Assembly: GCA_027036915.1 (NCBI GenBank)
Contig: JALWCD010000054.1
Coordinates: 1 to 12,781, forward strand
Origin: Thermodesulfatator sp.
GTDB lineage: Bacteria > Desulfobacterota > Thermodesulfobacteria > Thermodesulfobacteriales > Thermodesulfobacteriaceae
Direction: 5' to 3'
Length of the DNA stretch: 12,781 nucleotides
The notes beneath the pieces were generated by a model. It had not been told where the DNA came from, made no database searches, and worked only from the letters and a program-made list of their open reading frames with translations. A program made the translations under genes and the position numbers. Positions 7,069 through 12,781 of the stretch are shown in pieces. Numbering within the stretch: position 1 is the stretch's first letter; each line of letters begins with the position of its first letter.

Positions 7069-7520
7069 TTCCTTTCGTCCTCCCCTTCGGTGTCCTCACC
7101 TTAAAAAAAGATCCGAGGAAAAGATCTTTCCGGAAGGACTCAGGAAGCTTTCAGAAAGGCCTCAAAGGGGGGTCTCGGGGAAGAATATAGATCCAGTAAT
7201 GATTAGTTCTTCCTCGCGGAGCCGATTCTCCCCACCAAAGAGGAGATCTTTTGCCATCTCGAATCTAAGCTCTACCTTTACTGAGGTGGTCAGCAGGTTT
7301 TCGGCGGGTCTGAATCTCAAAATGCCCAACGGTTGTCGAAAAATGCCGCCTTCTCAAACTGCAAAACGATTTTCGAAAAGCAGAAATTCGTGGAACGGTC
7401 GTCATTTTCGATCACTTTCTGATCTTGCGAGACTCCTCCTGTAGGGAAGGGTCTGGAGGAGTCCGCAGAAGAAAAGATCTTTATTATTGCAACCTTAAGG
7501 TGCCTGAGTCGGGTCATTTC
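7069..7520. other. Gene-poor stretch between methyltransferase and ATPase
   Basis: I see no convincing gene in these ~450 bases. The most protein-like reading is on the minus strand, an open frame from about 7353 to TGA 7164-7162 with an internal ATG at 7257 that would give only 31 residues (beginning MAKDLLFGGENRLREEEL). It lacks a clear ribosome-binding site and has no start at its beginning, so it is more likely the remnant of a lost gene than an active one. A 66-codon frame at 7317-7517 overlaps it in another frame and has no family features. Confidence 0.5.
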
Positions 7521-8615
7521 TCAGGTAAAGCCTTGATCCTCTACGAAAGGACCGTCCCTCACTCGAAGCCATTTTTTAAAAACGGGTTCGATTACGGCTA
7601 CCAAGCCTTCGGCAGGGTGGCGTCCTTCGGAAACATCCGGCCGCCACGAGACAGCAACCTCCGTCTCCATCCAACCTATCCCCGCCCCAGGGGAAGTGTT
7701 TTGAAAACCGTCATTCGAAAAATCGCCCTCCGAGGTCGAAAGCGAAACGCAATTCCGAGAAAGATCCTCAAGAGGTACCCCAGGCCTAAGCTCGGCCGGG
7801 ATCTCAAGGTTCCCCCAAAAGATGAACTCCCGATACCTCCCTCGTCCTTCCCTTTTAGCAGCCAAACAGCTTACCCTCTCCACCAGGGCCAGGTTCTCCC
7901 CGAAGACCTCCCGGTACATCTCAACGAGCCCTTCGTGAAAAACATTCGTTCCCAGGATCACGGCTCCCCGCTCAAGCGCCCGCGATAGAGCCTTGAGGAG
8001 CCTCTCCTGATCCTCCCAGCCGAAGGCCTTGAGCACATAGTCCTTGAACCCTCCTTTCTCGGGAAGCGCATACGGAGGATCTATAAAGAGAAAGTCCCCC
8101 TCACCCGCTAGGTCCACCAGAGCCTCAAAATCGCTCACGCGGAGATCCGCAGCTTGAAGGGCCCAGGAAACTTCCTCCCAGAATTCCGGGGGCGGAAGAG
8201 GTTTGATCTCCTTACCCATGGGGGCGTTGAACTCGCCCCGCAGGTTGTACCGACAAAGCCCGTTGAAACAGGCACTGTTCAGATACAGGAACCATGCGGC
8301 CCGTTCGAAGAGCCCTTCAGGCCGCTCTCTCCTAATCCGAATGTAATAATCCCTCGAGTGCCTTCCGTGGTGGACCTTGAGAAGCTCGTACACACGGCGC
8401 CAGTCCTCCCGCAGCGCCTCATAGGTCAGGATTAGATCTTCGTTTATGTCTCCGAGAATGGCCTTTTCGGGAAGAAGATAGAAGAAAACCGCTCCGGAGC
8501 CCAAAAAGGGCTCGATGTATCGATTGAATTCCCTGGGAAACATATCCCCATACCTTGCGGTAAGCCACCTCTTGCCTCCCACCCACCGCAAAAAGGGCTT
8601 CAAGCCCTTTCTCAT
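7521..8615 (-). CDS. Dam-like (D12 class) DNA adenine N6-methyltransferase
   Basis: The first 270 residues are a full D12-class methyltransferase: PFLRWVGGKRWL at 7-18 (SAM-binding motif X), YIEPFLGSGAVFF at 33-45 (motif I), RYNLRGEFNAPMG at 122-134 and the catalytic DPPY at 179-182, ending near REFIFWGN (262-269). Dam of Escherichia coli, the best-known member, methylates adenine in GATC; the target here is not known. The remaining ~95 residues (270-364) show no motif I know; family members usually stop near residue 270, so this tail is either an added domain or read-through into former noncoding DNA. ATG 8615-8613 has AGAGG eight bases upstream. No matching endonuclease gene is visible, so it is an orphan methylase, common on phages and islands, where it can protect the element from host restriction or regulate its promoters. 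Confidence 0.93.
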   Translation of the reverse strand: MRKGLKPFLRWVGGKRWLTARYGDMFPREFNRYIEPFLGSGAVFFYLLPEKAILGDINEDLILTYEALREDWRRVYELLKVHHGRHSRDYYIRIRRERPEGLFERAAWFLYLNSACFNGLCRYNLRGEFNAPMGKEIKPLPPPEFWEEVSWALQAADLRVSDFEALVDLAGEGDFLFIDPPYALPEKGGFKDYVLKAFGWEDQERLLKALSRALERGAVILGTNVFHEGLVEMYREVFGENLALVERVSCLAAKREGRGRYREFIFWGNLEIPAELRPGVPLEDLSRNCVSLSTSEGDFSNDGFQNTSPGAGIGWMETEVAVSWRPDVSEGRHPAEGLVAVIEPVFKKWLRVRDGPFVEDQGFT

Positions 8616-8706
8616 AATACGGACCTCTGCTTACAGGGTGCTTTTGGTCCTTTTAAAGAAAAGAAGAGGCGAGGAAAAATTCGGTTAGGCTGTTCCTCCA
8701 GACTAA

Positions 8707-8716
8707 GGAGATCTCC
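8707..8716. repeat. Perfect 10-base palindrome containing GATC
   Basis: GGAGATCTCC is a perfect palindrome with a GATC core, about 90 bases upstream of the methyltransferase start. If the enzyme is GATC-specific it could methylate a site in its own leader. Palindromes of this size also occur by chance. Confidence 0.4.
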
Positions 8717-8773
8717 CTCCCCCGAAAGTTTTTTCTCCGAAAAAGGAAAGATCAAAAATTGAAAAAGAGCCAG

Positions 8774-8786
8774 CATACGCCGTATG
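8774..8786. promoter_or_regulatory. Operator-like inverted repeat between divergent genes
   Basis: CATACG (8774-8779), one central C, then CGTATG (8781-8786) is a perfect 6-1-6 inverted repeat in the intergenic region between the minus-strand methyltransferase and the plus-strand integrase. Its size and place suit a dimeric repressor or a control protein. No regulator gene is seen in the window. Confidence 0.45.
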
Positions 8787-8895
8787 GCCACAAAAAAAAG
8801 AAAGAGACGGAAATTTGGGGGCGGGGAACTTCTTGACAGCGGAAAGGCCGCGTGGTTGATCATCCTGGAAAAGTTCCTCGAGTCCGGGGAGCTGC

Positions 8896-8908
8896 GGAGG
8901 GCCGAGTG
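8896..8908 (+). promoter_or_regulatory. Ribosome-binding site deciding the integrase start
   Basis: GGAGG at 8896-8900 lies five bases before GTG 8906-8908. This places translation just before the zinc-ribbon CPRC motif and favours this GTG over the earlier in-frame GTG at 8852. A TTGACA hexamer at 8833-8838 may be the -35 box, but no good -10 follows at the right distance. Confidence 0.6.
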
Positions 8909-10106
8909 CACATTCGTACCAAAGAGAAGTGCCCCCGGTGCAAAAGGAACTTTCAGGAAACGCCGGTGGGTCTCATCTGCCCCAAGTGCTTCACCACACC
9001 GAGACGCTACTTCATAGACCTTTCCTGGCAGGGAAGACGCATCCGGCTCTATTCCGACAAACAGGGAAACCCTTTGAGTAGCTTCGAGCAGGCCAAACAG
9101 CTCCAGCAGGTCATCGCCTTTGAGATAGAAAACCGCACCTTTGATCCCTCAAGGTATGTGCTTCGGGACCAGAAGGAATTCTTGCTTCCGACCTACATTG
9201 AAAGGTTTATAGAGCACTCCGAAAGAAAGGGCCTTCTTGAAAGATCGCAAGAGAATCCTGAGGGCCCATGTTTTGGGGTTTTTCATGTCTTTGGGGATAA
9301 ACGACATTCGAGACATTCGGAAGAAACACATCGAGGAATTCGTGGATCATCTGCGGAAAAAAGGGAAAGCTCCCAAGACGATTTACAACATCGTGGCCGA
9401 GTTGAAGGCGCTTCTGAACTACGCCCACCGGCGGGAAGATTTGGAAAAGGTGCCGCAGTTTCCGGAGATAAAGCTCCCCGAACGCATACCGGCGGGCTTG
9501 GATCTTGAGGTCCAGCTCGAGATCTTGAAGCGCCTTCCGGTTGAACACCGTCCCATCTTTCAGTTCATGATGACCTACGGTTGTCGTCCCGGCGAGGCAA
9601 GGGCCTTGATGTGGGATTGCGTTAACTTTTCCTCCAAAGAAATACTCATCAAACGGACCTTTAGCTACCGAAAGCTCGTGGAACTTCCCAAAGAAGGAAA
9701 ATGGAAGGTTTTGCCCATGCACTCCGGGATAGAGGAGATCCTGAGAGAGCTTGCCCGGTGCAAAAGGTCCCTTTTTGTGTTCTCGCATTCGAGGGCGGAC
9801 CACTACGGGGAGGCCCTGCTTTCAAAGCTCTGGAAGAAGGCTTGCGCGGAGATAGGTCTTGAGGGAGTGAGTCTTTATGAGGGCGTGAGGCATTCTTTCG
9901 CCTATCAGCTGCTCAAACAGGGGCTTTCCTATGAGGAGATCGGGGCTTACATGGGACATTCGGACGTGAGAACCACCCGGAAGTATGCCCGCCTCAATCC
10001 GCAGCTCATCACCCTGGCCGAAGTCGAAGACCGGTCCCGTAAGCTGGTTTCCCTTGGGGACTGGCTCGAGAAACGGGAAAAGAAGGCTTCCTCTAATCGG
10101 GAATAA
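8906..10106 (+). pseudogene. Tyrosine recombinase (integrase) with N-terminal zinc ribbon, broken by a frameshift
   Basis: Reads as one integrase of about 399 residues if one base is removed in GGG at 9229-9231. The first frame (8906 to about 9229) has a zinc ribbon with CPRC and CPKC pairs, then RRYFIDLSWQGRRIRLYSDK and an SAM-like core-binding start. The second frame, in which codons from about 9228 to TAA 10106 continue the protein, holds the catalytic domain: Arg in MTYGCRPGEARALMW, a Lys in the KEGKWKVLP hairpin, SLYEGVRHSFA with the second catalytic Arg, MGHSDVRTTRKY with the box-III His and the nucleophilic Tyr. The usual first His of HxxR is replaced by Glu (ExxR), a variant I recall from related integrases. 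As written, a TTG start at 9237 could still give a 289-residue product without the zinc ribbon. The gene points at the 3' end of tRNA-Leu 160 bases away. Confidence 0.9.
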
Positions 10107-10266
10107 TCAGACAAAATCGGAAGTCAAATCTCAAAAACCCTCTTATTGAGAAAGAGTCTCAGGTCTCTATCCCTTGCGTATCAAAGGTTTCGCGCCATTT
10201 GTCCCCGGACTGTCCCCAGAATGGATGAGCGGTTTCTGAAAGCCTTGATAATCAAGGGAAAGATTG
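10107..10266. other. Gap between integrase and tRNA-Leu; candidate attachment region
   Basis: This 160-base gap should hold the integrase attachment junction if the element sits in the tRNA 3' end. It contains a tandem near-repeat TGTCCCCGGAC / TGTCCCCAGA (10200-10220) and the inverted repeat at 10243-10257. I see no gene in it. No second copy of the tRNA 3' end is present elsewhere in this window, so the far end of the element is not included. Confidence 0.55.
10243..10257. repeat. Perfect 7-1-7 inverted repeat beside the tRNA 3' end
   Basis: CCTTGAT (10243-10249), A, ATCAAGG (10251-10257) is a perfect inverted repeat ten bases beyond the tRNA 3' end. A similar but imperfect sequence lies at about 10172-10187 (CCTTGCGTATCAAAGG). 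It may be a recombinase binding site or, on the minus strand, a weak tRNA terminator (CTTTC follows). Confidence 0.5.
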
Positions 10267-10350
10267 TGCCGAGGGCGGGACTCGAACCCGCACGGGGGTA
10301 TCCCCACTGGATCCTGAATCCAGCGCGTCTACCAATTCCGCCACCTCGGC
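10267..10350 (-). tRNA. tRNA-Leu (anticodon CAG)
   Basis: On the minus strand GCCGAGG (10350-10344) pairs with CCTCGGC (10274-10268), followed by discriminator A at 10267. The anticodon stem-loop is CTGGA-TTCAGGA-TCCAG with CAG in the loop, reading leucine CUG codons. The variable arm is long (TGGGGATACCCCC region), as in class II leucine tRNAs, and the TPsiC arm GCGGGTTCGAGTCCCGC is complete. CCA is not encoded (CAA follows). It is intact and likely the integration target of the neighbouring integrase. Confidence 0.97.
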
Positions 10351-10359
10351 TCTTTAAAA

Positions 10360-10388
10360 GGAGTAAAACGTAAAATCCAGCCTGTCAA
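10360..10388 (-). promoter_or_regulatory. Candidate promoter of tRNA-Leu
   Basis: On the minus strand a perfect TTGACA (10388-10383) is followed after 17 bases by TACTCC (10365-10360), a poor -10, placed 9 bases before the mature tRNA 5' end. The -35 and geometry are good; the -10 is weak. Confidence 0.5.
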
Positions 10389-10402
10389 TCCTCGGCAGGG
10401 AA

Positions 10403-10431
10403 TTGCCAAATAGGCGGTAAAAATTTAAGCT
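10403..10431 (+). promoter_or_regulatory. Candidate promoter of hisB
   Basis: TTGCCA (10403-10408), a 17-base spacer and TAAGCT (10426-10431) lie about 40 bases before hisB, divergent from the tRNA promoter. Match to consensus is moderate. Confidence 0.35.
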
Positions 10432-10470
10432 AAGGGCAGAGTAGAGCTCCAAAGCCTCGAGGGGAAGAAA

Positions 10471-11046
10471 ATGGCGGGTGTGGAACGGCTACGAAAGACG
10501 CGGGAGACGACGGTGCGGGTAAAACTGGCCCTTTCCGGCCGGCCGGGAGAGATCCGGACCGGGGTGGGTTTCCTGGATCACATGCTGGAACTTTTGGCCT
10601 ACCACGGGGGCTTCGGGCTTTCCGTCCAGGCCGAAGGGGATCTCCAGGTGGACGCCCATCACACCGTGGAAGATATAGGGATTACCTTGGGGGAGGCCCT
10701 GGCCGAGGCCCTGGGCGAGAGGCAGGGGCTGGCCCGGTACGGAGAGGCTACCATTCCCATGGAGGAGGCCCTGGCCCAGGTGGTGGTGGATCTGGCCCGG
10801 CGCCCCTTCTTTCGTTTCGAAGGGCGGTTCCCCACCGAACGCGTGGGGCTCTTCGATCTGGAACTGGTTCCGGAGTTCCTGAAGGCTTTCGCCATGCACG
10901 GTGTTTTCACCCTGCACGCCAGACTCCTCTACGGGGAAAACGCCCACCACATGGCGGAGGCCGTCTTTAAGGCCCTGGCTTATGCCCTGCGAAGGGCCCT
11001 GGCCCGGGCAGAGGAGGGGCCCCGTTCCACCAAGGGGCGGCTCTAA
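10471..11046 (+). CDS. hisB: Imidazoleglycerol-phosphate dehydratase
   Basis: HisB removes water from imidazoleglycerol phosphate to give imidazole acetol phosphate, the sixth step of histidine synthesis, in the cytoplasm. The 191 residues match the monofunctional enzyme length. Visible signatures are GVGFLDHMLELLAYHGG (31-47), the metal-binding DAHHTVEDIGI (61-71) and NAHHMAEAVFKALA (157-170), with the paired histidines and glutamates that bind two manganese ions. The ATG is preceded by GAGGGG at a good distance. It opens a cluster with the lipoprotein gene and hisA; hisH or hisF are not in the window. Confidence 0.97.
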   Translation: MAGVERLRKTRETTVRVKLALSGRPGEIRTGVGFLDHMLELLAYHGGFGLSVQAEGDLQVDAHHTVEDIGITLGEALAEALGERQGLARYGEATIPMEEALAQVVVDLARRPFFRFEGRFPTERVGLFDLELVPEFLKAFAMHGVFTLHARLLYGENAHHMAEAVFKALAYALRRALARAEEGPRSTKGRL

Positions 11047-11062
11047 AACGGCGGAGGAGGAG

Positions 11063-11707
11063 ATGAAAAAAAGGGTCTGGATCCTGATACTGGTCCTGGG
11101 CTTGGCGGCCTGTGCCCAGCGGTCGGGGAAGGAAACCTTCTATCCCCGTCCAAAGACCATCGCGGTTCTGCCCTTTGAGGCCGCCTGCCCCGGAGGGGAG
11201 AGCGGGTATTTTGCCTGTCCGGTGAGGGAGCTCGTGGCGGGAGAGATTGCTCCGGGGGCTTCCCGGGTGATGGATGAACTTCTGCGCGAGCGTCTTTTCG
11301 GGCGGCCGGGCTTTCGTCTGGTGTCCCGGAAGGAGTTTGGGGACCTGTGGGAGAGGGCCCTGGCCGGGGTCCACAACCCCACCCCGGCGGAGATAGTGAA
11401 GGCCCTCGGCCGGGAGCTCGGGACCGAGGCTCTGCTTTACGGTAAGGTCTTTCGTTTTCGGGAGAGAAGAGGCCGGGGATATGCGGTGGAAAGTCCGGCC
11501 TCGGTGGCCTTCGCCCTGGTGCTCTTTGAGACCCGGAGCGGCCGGGTGCTCTGGAAGGGCTGGTTCGATGAGACCCAGGTCCCCCTCAGTCAGAATCTCT
11601 TCAAGATCAGACTTTACGGAGGGGTGCGCTGGCTTACGGCCCGGGAGCTGGCCCGCAAAGGGCTCGAGAAAATCCTGAAGGACTTTCCCTTTCCCGAAGG
11701 AACCTAA
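11063..11707 (+). CDS. Putative lipoprotein between hisB and hisA
   Basis: From ATG 11063 the product has 214 residues; the frame is open further upstream but GGAGGAGG directly before this ATG and the signal peptide fix the start. Residues 1-17 are a lipoprotein signal (MKKRVWILILVLGLAAC), with lipobox LAAC and Cys17 as the lipidation site. The mature part has a beta-strand start (KTIAVLPFE, about 31-39), a helix with MDELLRERLF, GTEALLYGKVFRF and FALVLFETRSGRVLWKGWFDETQ. This pattern resembles the nucleotide-like fold of CsgG/LpoB/GNA1162-type envelope lipoproteins, a resemblance at fold level only. It probably sits in the outer or inner membrane facing the periplasm. It has no evident link to histidine synthesis and is likely only co-transcribed; 16 bases separate it from hisB and 13 from hisA. 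Confidence 0.85.
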   Translation: MKKRVWILILVLGLAACAQRSGKETFYPRPKTIAVLPFEAACPGGESGYFACPVRELVAGEIAPGASRVMDELLRERLFGRPGFRLVSRKEFGDLWERALAGVHNPTPAEIVKALGRELGTEALLYGKVFRFRERRGRGYAVESPASVAFALVLFETRSGRVLWKGWFDETQVPLSQNLFKIRLYGGVRWLTARELARKGLEKILKDFPFPEGT

Positions 11708-11720
11708 CCGGGGGTGAATC

Positions 11721-12443
11721 ATGCTTGTTATTCCCGCCATAGATTTGAAAGACGGCCGGTGCGTCCGTCTTTACCAGGGGGACTATGCCCGGGAGACGGT
11801 CTACGGGGAGGATCCGGTGGGTCAGATCCGGACTTTCGAGGCTCAGGGGGCCCGGAAGATCCACATCGTGGATCTCTCCGGGGCCAGAGAGGGGCGCCCC
11901 GTACATTTTGAACTCATTGTAAAGATGGCCCGTGCGGTAAAGGTCCCGGTGGAGGTGGGCGGGGGGGTCCGGAATCTTTCGGACGTGGAACGTTATCTCG
12001 CTTCTGGAATTTCCCAGGTGATCTTGGGGACCGTGGCCTGCCGGAGCCCCGAGCTGGTTCGGGAGGCGGCCCGGCGTTTTCCCGGACGCATCCTGGTGAG
12101 CCTGGACGTGCGGGGGGAACGGGTGGCGATCTCGGGCTGGACGGAGGCCGAAGACCTCCACTATCTGGACCTGGCCCGGAGGCTTGAGGAGGCCGGGATA
12201 GCCGGGCTCATCTTCACCGAGATAGAACGGGACGGGACCGGGCAGGGGGTCTACACCAAGAGGCTGGAAAGGCTGCTTGAGGCCGTAGAACTTCCGGTGG
12301 TGCTGGCCGGAGGGGTTTCCACGCTGGAGGACATCCAAAGGCTCAAACCCCTTGAAGACCGGGGCCTGGCCGGGGTCATCGTGGGGCGGGCCCTTTACGA
12401 AGGCACGCTCAGGCTCCCCGAAGCCCTCCAGGTGGCGGCTTAA
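11721..12443 (+). CDS. hisA: Phosphoribosylformimino-AICAR phosphate isomerase (HisA)
   Basis: HisA isomerises ProFAR to PRFAR, the fourth step of histidine synthesis, using a (beta/alpha)8 barrel. The 240 residues begin LVIPAIDLKDGRCVRLYQGD with the catalytic Asp8. The first phosphate-binding motif VEVGGGVR is at 78-84, the second catalytic Asp is in SLDVRG (Asp129), TEIERDGTGQG is at 166-176 and the second phosphate site VVLAGGVS (193-200) and VIVGRALYEG (about 219-228) follow. The ATG has GGGGGTG upstream. It lies immediately behind the lipoprotein gene in the same direction. Confidence 0.97.
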   Translation: MLVIPAIDLKDGRCVRLYQGDYARETVYGEDPVGQIRTFEAQGARKIHIVDLSGAREGRPVHFELIVKMARAVKVPVEVGGGVRNLSDVERYLASGISQVILGTVACRSPELVREAARRFPGRILVSLDVRGERVAISGWTEAEDLHYLDLARRLEEAGIAGLIFTEIERDGTGQGVYTKRLERLLEAVELPVVLAGGVSTLEDIQRLKPLEDRGLAGVIVGRALYEGTLRLPEALQVAA

Positions 12444-12446
12444 GTC

Positions 12447-12685
12447 ATGGAGCGTGAAAATGAGGTGGTCGGAAGGGTGGCCGAGGTGGTACAGCACGGT
12501 CGGGTCCTTCCGGCCTTCGTCCTGGGTACCAAGGGTAAACGCCTGCGGGTCCTTCTGCCCACGGGAAAGGAGGAGACCGTCTCCTCCGGACAGACCCTGA
12601 TACTTTCCCGGAATCGTTTCCGGAATCTCTCCCGCAACGAGGCCTTAAAACTGCTTTCCGAGGTGGAGGGACGGCGAGAAGAGGC
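12447..12685 (+). CDS. Probable N-terminus of an RNB-type ribonuclease, interrupted by a foreign junction
   Basis: Translation from ATG 12447, three bases after the hisA stop, gives MERENEVVGRVAEVVQHGRV, then a small beta-rich domain (FVLGTKGKRLRVLLPTGKEE) and a helix LSRNEALKLLSEVEGRREE up to about residue 79. I recall this pattern as the start of RNase II/R-like (RNB) proteins, where a short RNA-binding domain precedes the catalytic part. The catalytic region is not in the window. Beyond about 12685 the frame stays open but loses its family character (SQCDGSRHHLRGQQKKQ), because the DNA there reads as a ClC channel on the other strand. I take the usable part to end near 12685. Confidence 0.5.
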
Positions 12686-12779
12686 CGCCTCCGAAGCGCG
12701 AAGCCAGTGTGATGGAAGTCGCCATCATCTTCGCGGCCAGCAGAAGAAGCAGCATTTCAAGCCCGTAACGCCCCTTCAG
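12666..12779 (-). pseudogene. Fragment of a ClC-type chloride channel gene
   Basis: On the minus strand from the right edge an open frame reads LKGRYGLEMLLLLLAAKMM followed by ATSITLASRFGGGLFSPSL. The pattern of a hydrophobic helix then SRFGGG-FSPSL is the conserved segment of ClC chloride channels/transporters (the GGxFxP motif). After SL the expected continuation (FLGALLG or similar) is replaced by HLGKQF and a stop, at the place where the ribonuclease reading on the other strand is still good. It is thus an internal piece of a ClC gene joined to unrelated DNA; the rest would lie beyond the right edge. Confidence 0.65.
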
Positions 12780-12781
12780 GG

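Noticed and set aside
6896..7444. 182-codon plus-strand frame
   Set aside because: Low-complexity Ser/Arg/Lys composition, antisense to the ATPase leader region and to the gene-poor gap; no motifs.
7425..7988. 187-codon plus-strand open frame
   Set aside because: It lies antisense to the methyltransferase, is rich in Pro, Arg and Lys without motifs, and has no matching ribosome-binding site.
8612..8911. Minus-strand frame ending in an ATGA overlap with the methyltransferase start
   Set aside because: The overlap is attractive, and an internal ATG would give a 54-residue peptide, but there is no ribosome-binding site and the composition is that of a Phe/Pro/Ser-rich leader.
8784..9017. 77-codon plus-strand frame before the integrase (MATKKRKRRKFGGGELLDSG...)
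   Set aside because: The first 40 codons could be a small basic excisionase-like protein, but no clear ribosome-binding site precedes it and the second half is out-of-frame integrase DNA. Not excluded, only unsupported.
9237..10106. A stand-alone integrase starting at TTG 9237
   Set aside because: The preceding frame carries the expected N-terminal zinc ribbon and core-binding start, and a single-base shift joins the two; separate genes are less likely.
10146..10373. 75-codon plus-strand frame across the tRNA gene
   Set aside because: The peptide IVPRAGLEPARGYPHWILNPAR is the well-known false translation of the antisense strand of a leucine tRNA.
10901..11062. Upstream extension of the lipoprotein frame
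   Set aside because: It overlaps hisB out of frame; the signal peptide, lipobox and ribosome-binding site place the start at 11063.
1..12781. CRISPR arrays and rRNA genes
   Set aside because: No regularly spaced repeats and no rRNA-like conserved stretches were seen on either strand.

Overview
The window looks like the junction between a bacterial chromosome and an integrated, partly decayed defence or mobile island. The right part (about 10.3-12.7 kb) carries GC-rich housekeeping genes: a tRNA-Leu(CAG) on the minus strand, then hisB, a small lipoprotein gene and hisA on the plus strand, followed by what looks like the start of an RNB-type ribonuclease gene. The organism cannot be fixed from this sequence alone. 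The integrase type (an N-terminal zinc ribbon on a tyrosine recombinase) and the hisB-lipoprotein-hisA order remind me of Thermodesulfobacteriota/Desulfobacterota, which is a recollection and not a search result.

The left part (1-10.1 kb) is accessory DNA. A tyrosine recombinase gene (8906-10106, plus strand, broken by a +1 frameshift) runs toward the 3' end of the tRNA-Leu, the classic layout of a tRNA-integrated island. Behind it on the minus strand come an orphan Dam-like (D12 class) adenine methyltransferase, a stretch of about 600 bases without a convincing gene, a Lon-like AAA+ ATPase without a protease domain, and the remains of a YhaN/SMC-like ATPase spread over three reading frames. 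The left 5 kb is a compact minus-strand type I restriction-modification cluster: hsdM, a very AT-rich unknown gene, hsdS with an in-frame amber codon, an abortive-infection (Abi_C-like) gene, a leftover copy of the 3' end of hsdS, and a partial unknown gene that leaves the window. No hsdR lies inside the window; it could be beyond the left edge.

The genes in the RM cluster are packed with overlaps of 1-4 bases or 1-base gaps, so they probably form one transcription unit starting near 4.95 kb. The duplicated hsdS tail on both sides of the abi gene suggests that the abi gene was inserted by recombination in, or together with, the conserved hsdS 3' end. Several genes are broken by a single base change, mostly at homopolymers (hsdS amber, two -1 shifts in the ATPase remnant, a +1 shift in the integrase). 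This means either real decay of an island or sequencing error, and raw reads would separate the two.

The last ~110 bases do not belong to the ribonuclease gene. They read, on the minus strand, as an internal piece of a ClC-type chloride channel. The contig therefore has either a rearrangement or a chimeric assembly join at about 12,665-12,685.
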